A stretch of DNA of 47,127 bases from Candidatus Nomurabacteria bacterium (lineage in GTDB: Bacteria > Patescibacteriota > Minisyncoccia > Phycocordibacterales > UBA9973): assembly GCA_023267195.1 (NCBI GenBank), contig JAHFNT010000003.1, positions 74,841 to 121,967 on the forward strand. Reading direction: 5' to 3'. This document shows, one piece after another, positions 25,097 to 32,708 of this stretch; positions within the stretch are counted from its first letter, which is position 1; every line of letters starts with the position of its first letter. Position numbers and translations under genes: made by a program. Below the pieces are notes generated by a model. The model was given only the letters and a program-made list of their open reading frames with translations, did not search any database and had not been told where the DNA came from.

Positions 25097-26437
25097 ATGA
25101 ATACAAAACAGCTGTGGAAGAATTGTTTGATGCAGATTGAATCGGGGATATCTAAAGCAAATTTCAGCACGTGGTTTAAAAACACCTCAATTGTAAAGGA
25201 AGAAACTGGGATTGTGTATGTGGGTGTGCCAAATGAATTCGTGCGTGATTGGCTTATAAACAAATATCATAAGCTTATCACCAAAACCATAGCCGATGCT
25301 TATGAAAGCATGCGCGCGGTGGAATATGTCATTACCAAAATAGAAACAGTTAAACCAGACACAATGGTAGCGAGTGAAGCAGTAGAAAAGGAGCTGCCAT
25401 TAAAAGATTTATACATAAATCCGGAGGACAATTTAAACCCGCGTTATCACTTTAATTCTTTCATTGTTGGAACATTCAACGAACTTGCCTACGCTGCTGC
25501 CCAAGCAATCATAGATTCCCCGGGAACAAAATATAACCCATTTTTCATTTATGGAGGCACGGGACTGGGGAAAACCCACTTAATCCAAGCTGTGGGAAAC
25601 GCGGTAAAGGATAAATATCCCAACAAAAAAGTGCATTACATGACTTTGGAAAAATTTGCAACGGATTTTATAAACTCACTCCAAAGCAATAAGGCAAACT
25701 CATTCAAGGAAAAGTACCGCAAATACGATCTTTTAATCATAGATGACATACAGTTTATAGGTAAAATGGAAAAAATTCAGGAAGAACTTTTCCACACCTT
25801 TAATACTTTCCACGAAAACAATAAGCAAATTATTTTTTCTTCAGACAAACATCCAAACTACATTCCAGAACTGGCCGATCGCTTAAAATCTCGTTTTTCT
25901 GCCGGAATGATTGTGGACATATCAGAACCTGAATATGAATCCCGCTTGGCTATTTTAAAAGTAAAATTGCGTGAGTTAAATATTGATCTTGGGGAAGATT
26001 TGATAGAGTATGTGGCAGAAACAGTACAAGGTAACATCCGAGAGCTGGAGGGAAGCCTCAATCTAATTGTATGCCAATATCGTCTCAAAAATAAGCCGTT
26101 GAATCTAGCGGAAGTTAAAAATCTGCTAAAAAACAACATGAAGCCGAAGAAAAACATAGCTATAAAGGATGTTGTGAAAATAGTAAGTGAATATTACAAG
26201 CTGGAGGAAGCTTCAGTTTATGAAAAAACCAGAAAAAAAGAAATTGTCAAAGCGCGCCAGGTGGTAATGTTTTTGCTTAGGGAAGATTTTAATGTTTCTT
26301 ATCCTTTAATAGGGCAAAAACTTGGGGGTAAAGACCATACGACAGTGATACATTCGTGTCTTAAAATAAAAACAGATCTAAAAAACGACCCACAACTTCT
26401 GCAGGAACTAGAACAGATAAGAATTATGTTTAAATAA
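25097..26437 (+). CDS. dnaA: chromosomal replication initiator DnaA
   Basis: Binds DnaA boxes and opens oriC in its ATP form. 446 aa, normal length. Domain I about 1-75 (LWKNCLMQIESGISKANFSTWFK), a short linker, then the AAA+ domain from about 105 with YNPFFIYGGTGLGKTHLIQA (Walker A) and LLIIDDIQFI (Walker B). The C-terminal HTH domain IV has the signature GGKDHTTVIHSC near 415-426. It is flanked by DnaA boxes on both sides and followed by dnaN, so it marks the replication origin. Confidence 0.98.
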   Translation: MNTKQLWKNCLMQIESGISKANFSTWFKNTSIVKEETGIVYVGVPNEFVRDWLINKYHKLITKTIADAYESMRAVEYVITKIETVKPDTMVASEAVEKELPLKDLYINPEDNLNPRYHFNSFIVGTFNELAYAAAQAIIDSPGTKYNPFFIYGGTGLGKTHLIQAVGNAVKDKYPNKKVHYMTLEKFATDFINSLQSNKANSFKEKYRKYDLLIIDDIQFIGKMEKIQEELFHTFNTFHENNKQIIFSSDKHPNYIPELADRLKSRFSAGMIVDISEPEYESRLAILKVKLRELNIDLGEDLIEYVAETVQGNIRELEGSLNLIVCQYRLKNKPLNLAEVKNLLKNNMKPKKNIAIKDVVKIVSEYYKLEEASVYEKTRKKEIVKARQVVMFLLREDFNVSYPLIGQKLGGKDHTTVIHSCLKIKTDLKNDPQLLQELEQIRIMFK

Positions 26438-26676
26438 TTGTTGATAAGTGGCTCAAAAAGCAATAATAAAGAAAGTAAAAGGTGTTAATAAAAATTTATA
26501 AAAATATACTTCTTACTTAAAAAAATAAAGTATTAATAAAATATAAAAAATTATTAGACTTCCAAAAATAAAATTATTGATAAAATAATCAAACAACAAA
26601 AGACCCTAAACACTTATCCACTTATCCACACCACTAATATTATTAATAATTTAAATATATAAAATATAAACAATAT
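26438..26676. other. probable chromosomal origin (oriC) between dnaA and dnaN
   Basis: A 239-base gap holding TGTTGATAA at 26439-26447 (a reverse TTATCAACA box), a very AT-rich stretch (about 26460-26600) suitable as the unwinding element, and two forward boxes overlapping by one base, TTATCCACT 26614-26622 and TTATCCACA 26622-26630. The TATA-rich stretch before the dnaN ATG probably also holds its promoter. Location and content match bacterial dnaA-dnaN origins. Confidence 0.85.
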
Positions 26677-27774
26677 ATGAAAATAGAATGCTCAATCGAA
26701 AAAATCAAAAATGCTATCTCACAAGTGGAAAGAATAACTGGTAAAAATTTAACCTTGCCAATTTTGAGTTCTGTTTTATTGGTTGCATCTTCAAACTCTC
26801 TAAAACTTAGATCCACAAATCTAAGTCTTGGTATTGAAGTTGAAATTCCAGCCAAAATTGAAAAAGAAGGGGTTCTAGCTGTTTCTGGGGCTGTGTTAAA
26901 TGCCGTTTTTTCCAATGTTTCCCAGAATGATACAGTGCAGCTTGAAGAAAAAGATGGAAATTTGTCTGTTAAAACAAAAAAGAGCCAAATAAAACTAAAA
27001 GGTCAACCGCATGAAGATTTTCCAACCATCCCAAGGGTTAGTGGAGCCAGTTTTGAAATAGACTCAAAAAAACTAATTGACGGAATAAAGTCAGTGTATT
27101 ACAGCTCTTCTGTTTCAGATATAAAACCAGAAATTTCAAGTGTTTTTTTATATGTAAATGCCGACAATTTAGTTTTTGTATCCACAGACTCCTTTAGGTT
27201 GGCGGAGAAAAAAATAAAAATGAAAGGTTTGGAGGAAACAACTAGAATCCTTATTCCATTTAAAAATGTTAATGAAATTCTTAGGGTTTTTGGAGATTAT
27301 CATGGTTTTATCAAGGTTTGCTTAAACAAGAACCAGATTTCTTTCTCATCTGAAAATATTTACTTGACCTCCCGTGTTATTGATGGAATTTTCCCTGATT
27401 ATCGACAAATCATTCCCAAAGAATTTACCACTGAAGTGGTGGTCTTGAAGCAAGATCTCTTAAATGCCCTCAAAATATCCAACGTCTTTTCTGATAAATT
27501 CAACCAAGTTAACCTTAAAATTACTCCAAAAGAAAAAGTTTTTGAACTTTCCTCTTCCAATAATGATATTGGGGAAAATAAAACATATTTGGATGCTGTC
27601 ATAAACGGAGAGGCGATAGAACTAAGCTTTAACTATAAATATTTTTTAGACTGTTTTCAGTCTATTGCTACAGATAGCATTTCTATAAAATTTTCAGGAA
27701 CCCAAAGGCCAATGGTTATATCTCCTGTTTCTGATACCTCCTTTCTTTATCTAATAATGCCGATGAATAGATAA
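26677..27774 (+). CDS. dnaN: DNA polymerase III beta sliding clamp
   Basis: Ring-shaped clamp that tethers the replicative polymerase. 365 aa, full length, with three similar domains. Seen: MKIECSIEKIKNAISQVERI at the start, LPILSSVLLVA, the middle-domain motif LVFVSTDSFRLAEKK and the C-terminal end ISPVSDTSFLYLIMPM, the usual P-M ending of beta clamps. Placed right after oriC and dnaA. A small gene follows after four bases. Confidence 0.97.
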   Translation: MKIECSIEKIKNAISQVERITGKNLTLPILSSVLLVASSNSLKLRSTNLSLGIEVEIPAKIEKEGVLAVSGAVLNAVFSNVSQNDTVQLEEKDGNLSVKTKKSQIKLKGQPHEDFPTIPRVSGASFEIDSKKLIDGIKSVYYSSSVSDIKPEISSVFLYVNADNLVFVSTDSFRLAEKKIKMKGLEETTRILIPFKNVNEILRVFGDYHGFIKVCLNKNQISFSSENIYLTSRVIDGIFPDYRQIIPKEFTTEVVVLKQDLLNALKISNVFSDKFNQVNLKITPKEKVFELSSSNNDIGENKTYLDAVINGEAIELSFNYKYFLDCFQSIATDSISIKFSGTQRPMVISPVSDTSFLYLIMPMNR

Positions 27775-27778
27775 TAAA

Positions 27779-28036
27779 ATGATTGAGATTAAGGATCTAT
27801 TGGCTAGATTTGATCACCTCCTCCTTTCCAAGGAGAGCAAACTAGAGTCTGTGAAAAATATTATTTCAGAAATAATAGGGGTGAATATTAAAAAAGAAGA
27901 AATAAAAATAAAAAATAATATAATTTATTTAAACATCAAACCAATTTATAAAAATGAGATTTTTTTAAAAAAAGATAAAATTTTCTCAAAATTTCAAGAG
28001 TCTTTTGGGACAAAGATTCCCCAAAATATCAAATAG
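27779..28036 (+). CDS. small DciA/DUF721-like protein
   Basis: 85 aa, basic, starting four bases after dnaN. The N-terminal helix (IEIKDLLARFDHLL) is followed by an alpha-beta part NNIIYLNIKPIYKNEIFLKK and a helix ending in FGTKIPQNIK. The order 'G-hydrophobic strand, then K-rich helix' resembles the core of DciA (DUF721), which helps load DnaB helicase and is often encoded near dnaA/dnaN in bacteria lacking DnaC. The similarity is weak and seen only by eye. It might equally be an unrelated CPR protein. Convergent with the PBP gene. Confidence 0.5.
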   Translation: MIEIKDLLARFDHLLLSKESKLESVKNIISEIIGVNIKKEEIKIKNNIIYLNIKPIYKNEIFLKKDKIFSKFQESFGTKIPQNIK

Positions 28037-28047
28037 CAACAAAATAT

Positions 28048-30582
28048 TTATTGTTGTTGTACTGTAAATGTTACAGTGGTTTCACTGCTATTGTGCACTT
28101 TGTCGTAGGAAATAATTTTTAACTCATTTTTATTTTGTAAGTTTTCTAACTCGCTGGGGATGAAAGAAAAGTTGAAAAATGGAGTTTCTCTGGTTTCTAT
28201 ATAAATACCATTAATAAAAATATCTATTTTTTCGAGAGGCAATGGTTTCTGGCTGGAAATTTTTAAATCTATTTTTTGATTAGGTAAATAATCAGTTGTA
28301 TTGTTTGGTTCAATGATTGAAACTATAGGTTTATTTGAATCAATATGTATATCATCCTCGGTGGTGGGTTTTTGATCCCAGGTTATCTCAGGATAATTGT
28401 GTTTATTTTGAGTCCACCAAGTCTGGACAGGTGTTTCCCAGTGGTTAAACTGGGAGTCACTCTCTGGGTTGGCGGGCACCGGACCAAGAATATCTTTTTT
28501 ATTTACCCAGTACAAAATAGAGTGCACATTGGTGATTACTTTTTCTTCTAGTGTTTCCTTGGGAGTGTTTTCTGTCGCCAATTTTCCTGAAATTTTATCT
28601 ATGAAAAAGTTTTCATTTCCTTGCCAAAATCCGCGCAAGACAGGCTTGAGAGTAGTGGGGTCGGTTTCTAAATCAGGTTTTTCAAAATTTTCATTAGGGA
28701 GATTTTTGAGCGCCTCGTTCATAAATTTATTCCAAATCGGTCCAGCCATTGCCGCTCCGCCCTTTTTCATTGGGGTATTTTCATTATTACCGGCCCAGAC
28801 CCCAACTACAATCGAGGGAGTATAACCTATGGTCCAAGCATCTTTGTTGCTGTTGGTCGTACCTGTTTTTACTGCAACATTTCTGTCTCCAAAATATAAG
28901 ACGGAGTGAATGCCGAAAGTCGGCTCTCGGGATACTTCATCCGATAAAATATCCGAAATGGTCAGCGCTGTATTCTTGGGCAGAACTTCTTGCGGGTTGG
29001 CTTGAAATTCTTCGAGGATATTTCCATTTAAATCTTCAACTTTTAAAATTCCAGTATAGGGATTTCTGGAGCCATTATTAGCAAAAACCCCATAGGCAGA
29101 AGTCATATCAAGGAGAGATACTTCTCCGCCCCCTATGACCAAAGTAAGACCATATCTATTGATATCACCTAGAGTGCTGATACCCATATTTTCAGCTGTT
29201 CTCAATGATTCAGGTAGTCCAGCCAGATAAAAAAGTTTTACCGCCGGAATGTTAATGGATTGAGCCAAAGCATTCCGAAGCGAAATCGGCCCGCGGTATG
29301 CCCCATCATAATTTTTAGGCATATAGCAATCTTCTTGATTGTGTCCCGGCAGAGCCTTGCCAGAAGCATCGCAGGTTGTTTGAAATTCTGTTGGCAGGTC
29401 AAAGAGTACTGTTTCGGGTGTAAAGCCCTCATTGAAGGCTGTAGCGTAAATAAATGGCTTAAAAGATGAACCAGGCTGTCTGGTGGCGGTAGCTATATTA
29501 AAATTTCCATCAATTGCTTTATCAAAATAATCTCTCGATCCAACCATGGTTAAAATTTGGCCAGTTTTGGGATCTATTGCCACCAACCCGGCATTTTTTC
29601 CATTCCAATCTTTTTCATTTTTTAGCGCCCCCTCTTTTACTATTTGTTCCGCTTTAGCTTCTAGGTCGGCATCAAGCGTGGTGGTAACTTTCAACCCCCC
29701 GTTTTCAACCATTTCTGCGCCATATTTTTGTTCTAAATAGTCTTTAATGAAAAAAACGAAATGAGGAGCCTTGATGCCAAAAGTCGCCTGTGGAACAAAA
29801 TTTACAACCTCCTTTTTGGCTTGATCATGTTCTTCTTTGGTAATGAACTTTAGTTCTAGCATTCTAGCCAGCACCAAATTTTTTCTTGCTTCCAATTTAT
29901 CTTTATTTTTCCCATAAGGGGAGAGTACAGTAGGAGATTGTGGTATGGAGGCTAGATACGCCGCCTCTGCCAAAGTCAGGCTCTCCGCATTTTTGTTAAA
30001 ATAATTTTTACTGGCAGCCCCTATTCCATAAATACTTCCTCCATATGGAATTTCATTTAAATATGCTTCTAAAATTTTTTCTTTAGGCAGGGAGCTATCT
30101 ATTTTCACCGCCAAAACCCATTCTTTTATTTTTCTTACATATCTAGCCAGACCACTGCTCGGTGTGAGCAGAGTATTTTTTACTAATTGCTGGGTGATGG
30201 TAGAGCCACCACCACCAATGCCGACACCAAATAAATTGGAGAGAACCGCTCTTAAAGTGGAAGTCACCCGTATTCCGCTGTGATTATAAAATTCAGAATC
30301 TTCTATGGCCACGGTGGCATTTTTTATATTCACCCCCATCTGCTCAAAAGGAATATTGGTTCTTTTTATGTTTTGGTGTATATCATAGAGCAAAATTTCT
30401 CCTGTACGGTCATAAATTTGGGTAGAATTCACCACCTTTCTGTTTTCAAAAGAGTGAAAATCTGGAATTCGCAAAGAAGAAAACCAAAAAATGACCACCC
30501 CGGATGTAAAAATAAAAATACCCGCGAAAAGCAGTATTAGGTTTTTGAATAATCTTTTGTTTCGTAAAATTCTAAGCACCAT
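28048..30582 (-). CDS. class A penicillin-binding protein 1A
   Basis: Bifunctional enzyme: glycosyltransferase and transpeptidase for peptidoglycan. 844 aa. N-terminal membrane anchor (LILLFAGIFIFTSGVVIFWF, residues about 16-36). GT51 motifs: EDSEFYNHSGI and GGSTITQQLVKN. Penicillin-binding motifs: SxxK in RQPGSSFKPF, SxN in AQSINIPAVK and KTGT in VAVKTGTTN. The C-terminal 120 residues are a beta (Ig-like) extension with IVSIIEPNNTTDYLP. An extended -10, TTGCTATAAT, ends only four bases before the ATG, suggesting a leaderless mRNA (the second codon, GTG, could also serve). Evidence that this CPR organism makes its own cross-linked wall. Confidence 0.95.
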   Translation of the reverse strand: MVLRILRNKRLFKNLILLFAGIFIFTSGVVIFWFSSLRIPDFHSFENRKVVNSTQIYDRTGEILLYDIHQNIKRTNIPFEQMGVNIKNATVAIEDSEFYNHSGIRVTSTLRAVLSNLFGVGIGGGGSTITQQLVKNTLLTPSSGLARYVRKIKEWVLAVKIDSSLPKEKILEAYLNEIPYGGSIYGIGAASKNYFNKNAESLTLAEAAYLASIPQSPTVLSPYGKNKDKLEARKNLVLARMLELKFITKEEHDQAKKEVVNFVPQATFGIKAPHFVFFIKDYLEQKYGAEMVENGGLKVTTTLDADLEAKAEQIVKEGALKNEKDWNGKNAGLVAIDPKTGQILTMVGSRDYFDKAIDGNFNIATATRQPGSSFKPFIYATAFNEGFTPETVLFDLPTEFQTTCDASGKALPGHNQEDCYMPKNYDGAYRGPISLRNALAQSINIPAVKLFYLAGLPESLRTAENMGISTLGDINRYGLTLVIGGGEVSLLDMTSAYGVFANNGSRNPYTGILKVEDLNGNILEEFQANPQEVLPKNTALTISDILSDEVSREPTFGIHSVLYFGDRNVAVKTGTTNSNKDAWTIGYTPSIVVGVWAGNNENTPMKKGGAAMAGPIWNKFMNEALKNLPNENFEKPDLETDPTTLKPVLRGFWQGNENFFIDKISGKLATENTPKETLEEKVITNVHSILYWVNKKDILGPVPANPESDSQFNHWETPVQTWWTQNKHNYPEITWDQKPTTEDDIHIDSNKPIVSIIEPNNTTDYLPNQKIDLKISSQKPLPLEKIDIFINGIYIETRETPFFNFSFIPSELENLQNKNELKIISYDKVHNSSETTVTFTVQQQ

Positions 30583-30586
30583 TCGA

Positions 30587-30592
30587 ATTATA
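30587..30592 (-). promoter_or_regulatory. extended -10 box of the PBP1A gene
   Basis: TGcTATAAT on the minus strand, four bases before the ATG. The same TTGCTATAAT string precedes the PilB/GspE gene. Confidence 0.65.
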
Positions 30593-30605
30593 GCAAAAAA
30601 TGTGA

Positions 30606-30611
30606 TATTAT
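30606..30611 (+). promoter_or_regulatory. -10 box of tyrS
   Basis: TATTAT seven bases before the tyrS ATG at 30619. Divergent with the PBP1A promoter. Confidence 0.5.
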
Positions 30612-30618
30612 TCGAGTT

Positions 30619-31818
30619 ATGAAAGTAATAACCGATAGAAAATTAATTGATGAGGTGGTGGAGATCGGGGTGGATGAAATTATTGAAAAAGACCATTTTA
30701 TCAACGCTCTAAAATCGGGGCGCCGCCTAAATATTAAATTTGGCATTGATCCGACCATGCCAGACTTGCATTTGGGGCACAGTGTCCCGCTCCGGAAGCT
30801 TCGCGCCTTTCAAGACCTTGGGCACCAGGCAATACTGGTGATTGGTGATGCCACGGCCATGATCGGAGACCCATCTGGCCGATCAGAAACCAGAAAAGTT
30901 CTAAGCAGTCAGGAAGTGAAGAAAAATATGAAGAATTACTTGAAGCAAGCTGGAAAAATTTTAGATATAAAAAATGCCAAGGTGGTTTACAACAGCAAAT
31001 GGTTCAGCCACAACATGGTGACGATACTTGAATTATCCAAGGCTGGGACGGTACAGCAAATTTTACACAGATCCGATTTTAAGAAAAGAATAGATGATGA
31101 TCAAGACATCACTCTCCTCGAAACTCTTTATCCTCTTCTGCAGGGATATGACTCGGTGGTAATCAAGGCGGATTTAGAAATAGGAGGGACAGATCAGAAA
31201 TTTAATTTGTTGACTGGCCGAAGAGTGCAGAGGCATTTTAAAATGCCCGAACAAGATGTCTTGACCCTGCCTCTCCTCGAAGGTACTGATGGGGTTAAAA
31301 AAATGAGTAAGAGTTATGGCAATTTTATTGCCCTAGATGAAAAGCCCGCGGAGATGTACGGTAAAATTATGTCCTTGCCGGATGCACTTATTGTTAAATA
31401 TTTTAATCTGTGCACGAATATTCCCGCCGAAGAAGTTTCTCAAATAAAAACCGCCATGGACACTCAAACTTTAAATCCAAAAGAAGCCAAAATGCGTCTG
31501 GCGCGGGAGATAGTGAAAATTTACCACGGCGAGAAAAAGGCCGAGGTTGCCGAAAAGATTTTTATCAGTACTTTTCAAAAAAAGGAAATTCCAGAAAAAA
31601 TGGAAGAAGTTAAAGCTCATACTGGCGAATTGTTGAGTGAAGTTCTGGTTCAAAACAAAGTTTTAGCTTCAAAAGGGGAATGGAAAAGATTGGTTTTAGG
31701 AAATGCGATCCATGCTTTAGACAAGCATCAAAACATAACGGATCAAAATCTAAAAGTTACAGAAGGTCTAACGCTAAAGATTGGCAAGAAAAGATTTCTG
31801 AAAGTGTTACTAAAATAA
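30619..31818 (+). CDS. tyrS: tyrosyl-tRNA synthetase
   Basis: Class I synthetase charging tRNA-Tyr. 399 aa. The HIGH-type motif is DLHLGHSVPL within KFGIDPTMPDLHLGH; the KMSKS motif is VKKMSKSYGN. DQKFNLLTGRR lies in the tyrosine-binding region, and a C-terminal S4-like RNA-binding domain begins at about 330. The family form is the TyrRS subtype with FGIDPT. No T-box-like leader is present, since the -10 box lies seven bases from the ATG. Confidence 0.95.
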   Translation: MKVITDRKLIDEVVEIGVDEIIEKDHFINALKSGRRLNIKFGIDPTMPDLHLGHSVPLRKLRAFQDLGHQAILVIGDATAMIGDPSGRSETRKVLSSQEVKKNMKNYLKQAGKILDIKNAKVVYNSKWFSHNMVTILELSKAGTVQQILHRSDFKKRIDDDQDITLLETLYPLLQGYDSVVIKADLEIGGTDQKFNLLTGRRVQRHFKMPEQDVLTLPLLEGTDGVKKMSKSYGNFIALDEKPAEMYGKIMSLPDALIVKYFNLCTNIPAEEVSQIKTAMDTQTLNPKEAKMRLAREIVKIYHGEKKAEVAEKIFISTFQKKEIPEKMEEVKAHTGELLSEVLVQNKVLASKGEWKRLVLGNAIHALDKHQNITDQNLKVTEGLTLKIGKKRFLKVLLK

Positions 31819-31858
31819 AAACACCCCAATATCATACCGGGGTGTTTTTATTTTAATT
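31818..31858. terminator. bidirectional rho-independent terminator
   Basis: AAAACACCCC-loop-GGGGTGTTTT followed by TTATTTTAATTTTT, starting in the tyrS stop codon. The A-run on the left makes it work also for the convergent acidic-protein gene. Confidence 0.85.
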
Positions 31859-31859
31859 T

Positions 31860-31994
31860 TTACCTATCCAAATGTCCTTCTTCGTCCTCACTTTCATCAT
31901 CTAGCCCTAAGTCTAAATCATTGGGGGCGTCCAAATCCGAGTCATCATCGCCCATTCCAAAACCATCTTGTATTTCTTCTTCGTCGTAACTCAT
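31860..31994 (-). CDS. 44-aa highly acidic protein
   Basis: Too short for the ORF track. The translation begins MSYDEEEIQDGFGMGDDDSD and continues with LDAPNDLDLGLDDESEDEEG, about half Asp and Glu. There are no membrane or signal features and I know no function. I believe similar short acidic proteins occur in other Parcubacteria, but cannot check. It shares a bidirectional terminator with tyrS. Upstream on the minus strand is a strong Shine-Dalgarno-like AAAGGAGG, but it lies about 45 bases before the ATG and so does not serve this start directly (see findings). Confidence 0.65.
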   Translation of the reverse strand: MSYDEEEIQDGFGMGDDDSDLDAPNDLDLGLDDESEDEEGHLDR

Positions 31995-32094
31995 ATAAAA
32001 AATAAATATTTTTTATTAGAAACCCTATTAATGCCTCCTTTGTATCAAAATCTAAAAAGCTTGGCAATAGCAAAATTACCTAAAATGTGGATAA

Positions 32095-32118
32095 CCCTTC
32101 GACAAGCTCAGGGCAGGC
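32095..32118. repeat. dispersed CCCTTCGACAAGCTCAGGG element downstream of ruvC
   Basis: CCCTTCGACAAGCTCAGGG, a hairpin-forming sequence (CCCT...AGGG, CGACAAGCTC), then CAGGC. It lies two bases after the ruvC stop. I recall this sequence type as widely scattered in metagenome-derived genomes. Confidence 0.65.
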
Positions 32119-32119
32119 T

Positions 32120-32608
32120 TTATCGTAAGTGTGCGAAAGCAGTGAGCGCTATAGCAATCGCATCTAATTCATCATCCGATTGTTTTTTTGCGTCTACTTT
32201 TACTAAAAGTTTTACCATTTTTATTATTTGGGTTTTGTCTGATCGGCCGTAGCCTGTCGTCGCTATTTTTATTTGGGGAGGGGAAGCCTCAAAAATCTTT
32301 AAGCCAGCTTTTGCTGCCTCATATACTACCACTCCGCGCGCTTCAGCGACTTGCATGACCGTCTTGTGGTTGGTATTTAAAAATAAAGTTTCAATCGAAA
32401 GAATTTCTGGTTTGTATTCTTTAATTATTTTTTTTACCTCTTCCCCAATTAATTTTAGGCGTTCTGAAAATTCTAATTTAGCAGAAGTGTTAAAACACTC
32501 CGAAAAAATTACTTGTTCCTTGCCCCGCGAAGCTTTAGCGAAGTGAGGTTTTTCAAGTATTGCGATTCCCAACCTTTCATATCCCGGATCGATTCCCAAA
32601 ATTCGCAT
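32120..32608 (-). CDS. ruvC: Holliday junction resolvase RuvC
   Basis: Endonuclease that cuts Holliday junctions after RuvAB branch migration. 162 aa. The acidic catalytic residues are visible: Asp7 in ILGIDPG, Glu in LSIETLF, and two Asp in SDDELDAIAIAL. GYGRSDKTQ is the conserved DNA-contact region. Residues 22-31 (HFAKASRGKE) are encoded by a palindromic repeat inserted in frame between strands 1 and 2. Upstream is ruvB on the same strand with a 100-base gap carrying another palindromic element. ruvA is not in the window. Confidence 0.93.
   Translation of the reverse strand: MRILGIDPGYERLGIAILEKPHFAKASRGKEQVIFSECFNTSAKLEFSERLKLIGEEVKKIIKEYKPEILSIETLFLNTNHKTVMQVAEARGVVVYEAAKAGLKIFEASPPQIKIATTGYGRSDKTQIIKMVKLLVKVDAKKQSDDELDAIAIALTAFAHLR
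32518..32548. repeat. palindromic element in frame in ruvC
   Basis: Contains CGCGAAGCTTTAGCGAAG (CTTCGCTAAAGCTTCGCG on the other strand). It extends the beta-hairpin after the RuvC Asp7 strand without breaking the frame. Confidence 0.65.
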
Positions 32609-32631
32609 AAAACTATTTTAGCATTTTTATT

Positions 32632-32708
32632 CCCCTCTTGAGGGGTGGCGCTTGCGCCGGGGTGGAAGAACCTCACCCCAGCCCTCTCCTGGCAAGGAGA
32701 GGGGGAGC
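32632..32708. repeat. compound palindromic element between ruvB and ruvC
   Basis: CCCCTcttgAGGGG, GGCGCttGCGCC, then CCTCACCCCAGCCCTCTCCT followed by ggcaAGGAGAGGG. It ends directly before the ruvB stop. It shares the CCTCACC/CCTCTCC core with the ksgA element and could form strong RNA hairpins in a ruvB-ruvC transcript. Confidence 0.75.

Noticed and set aside
27800-27840. GATCACCTCCTCCTTTCC resembles the 16S rRNA 3' end, and AAGGAGAG follows
   Set aside because: No rRNA sequence flanks it. It lies inside the small gene after dnaN and is probably chance or a weak hairpin (TCCTTTCCAAGGA).
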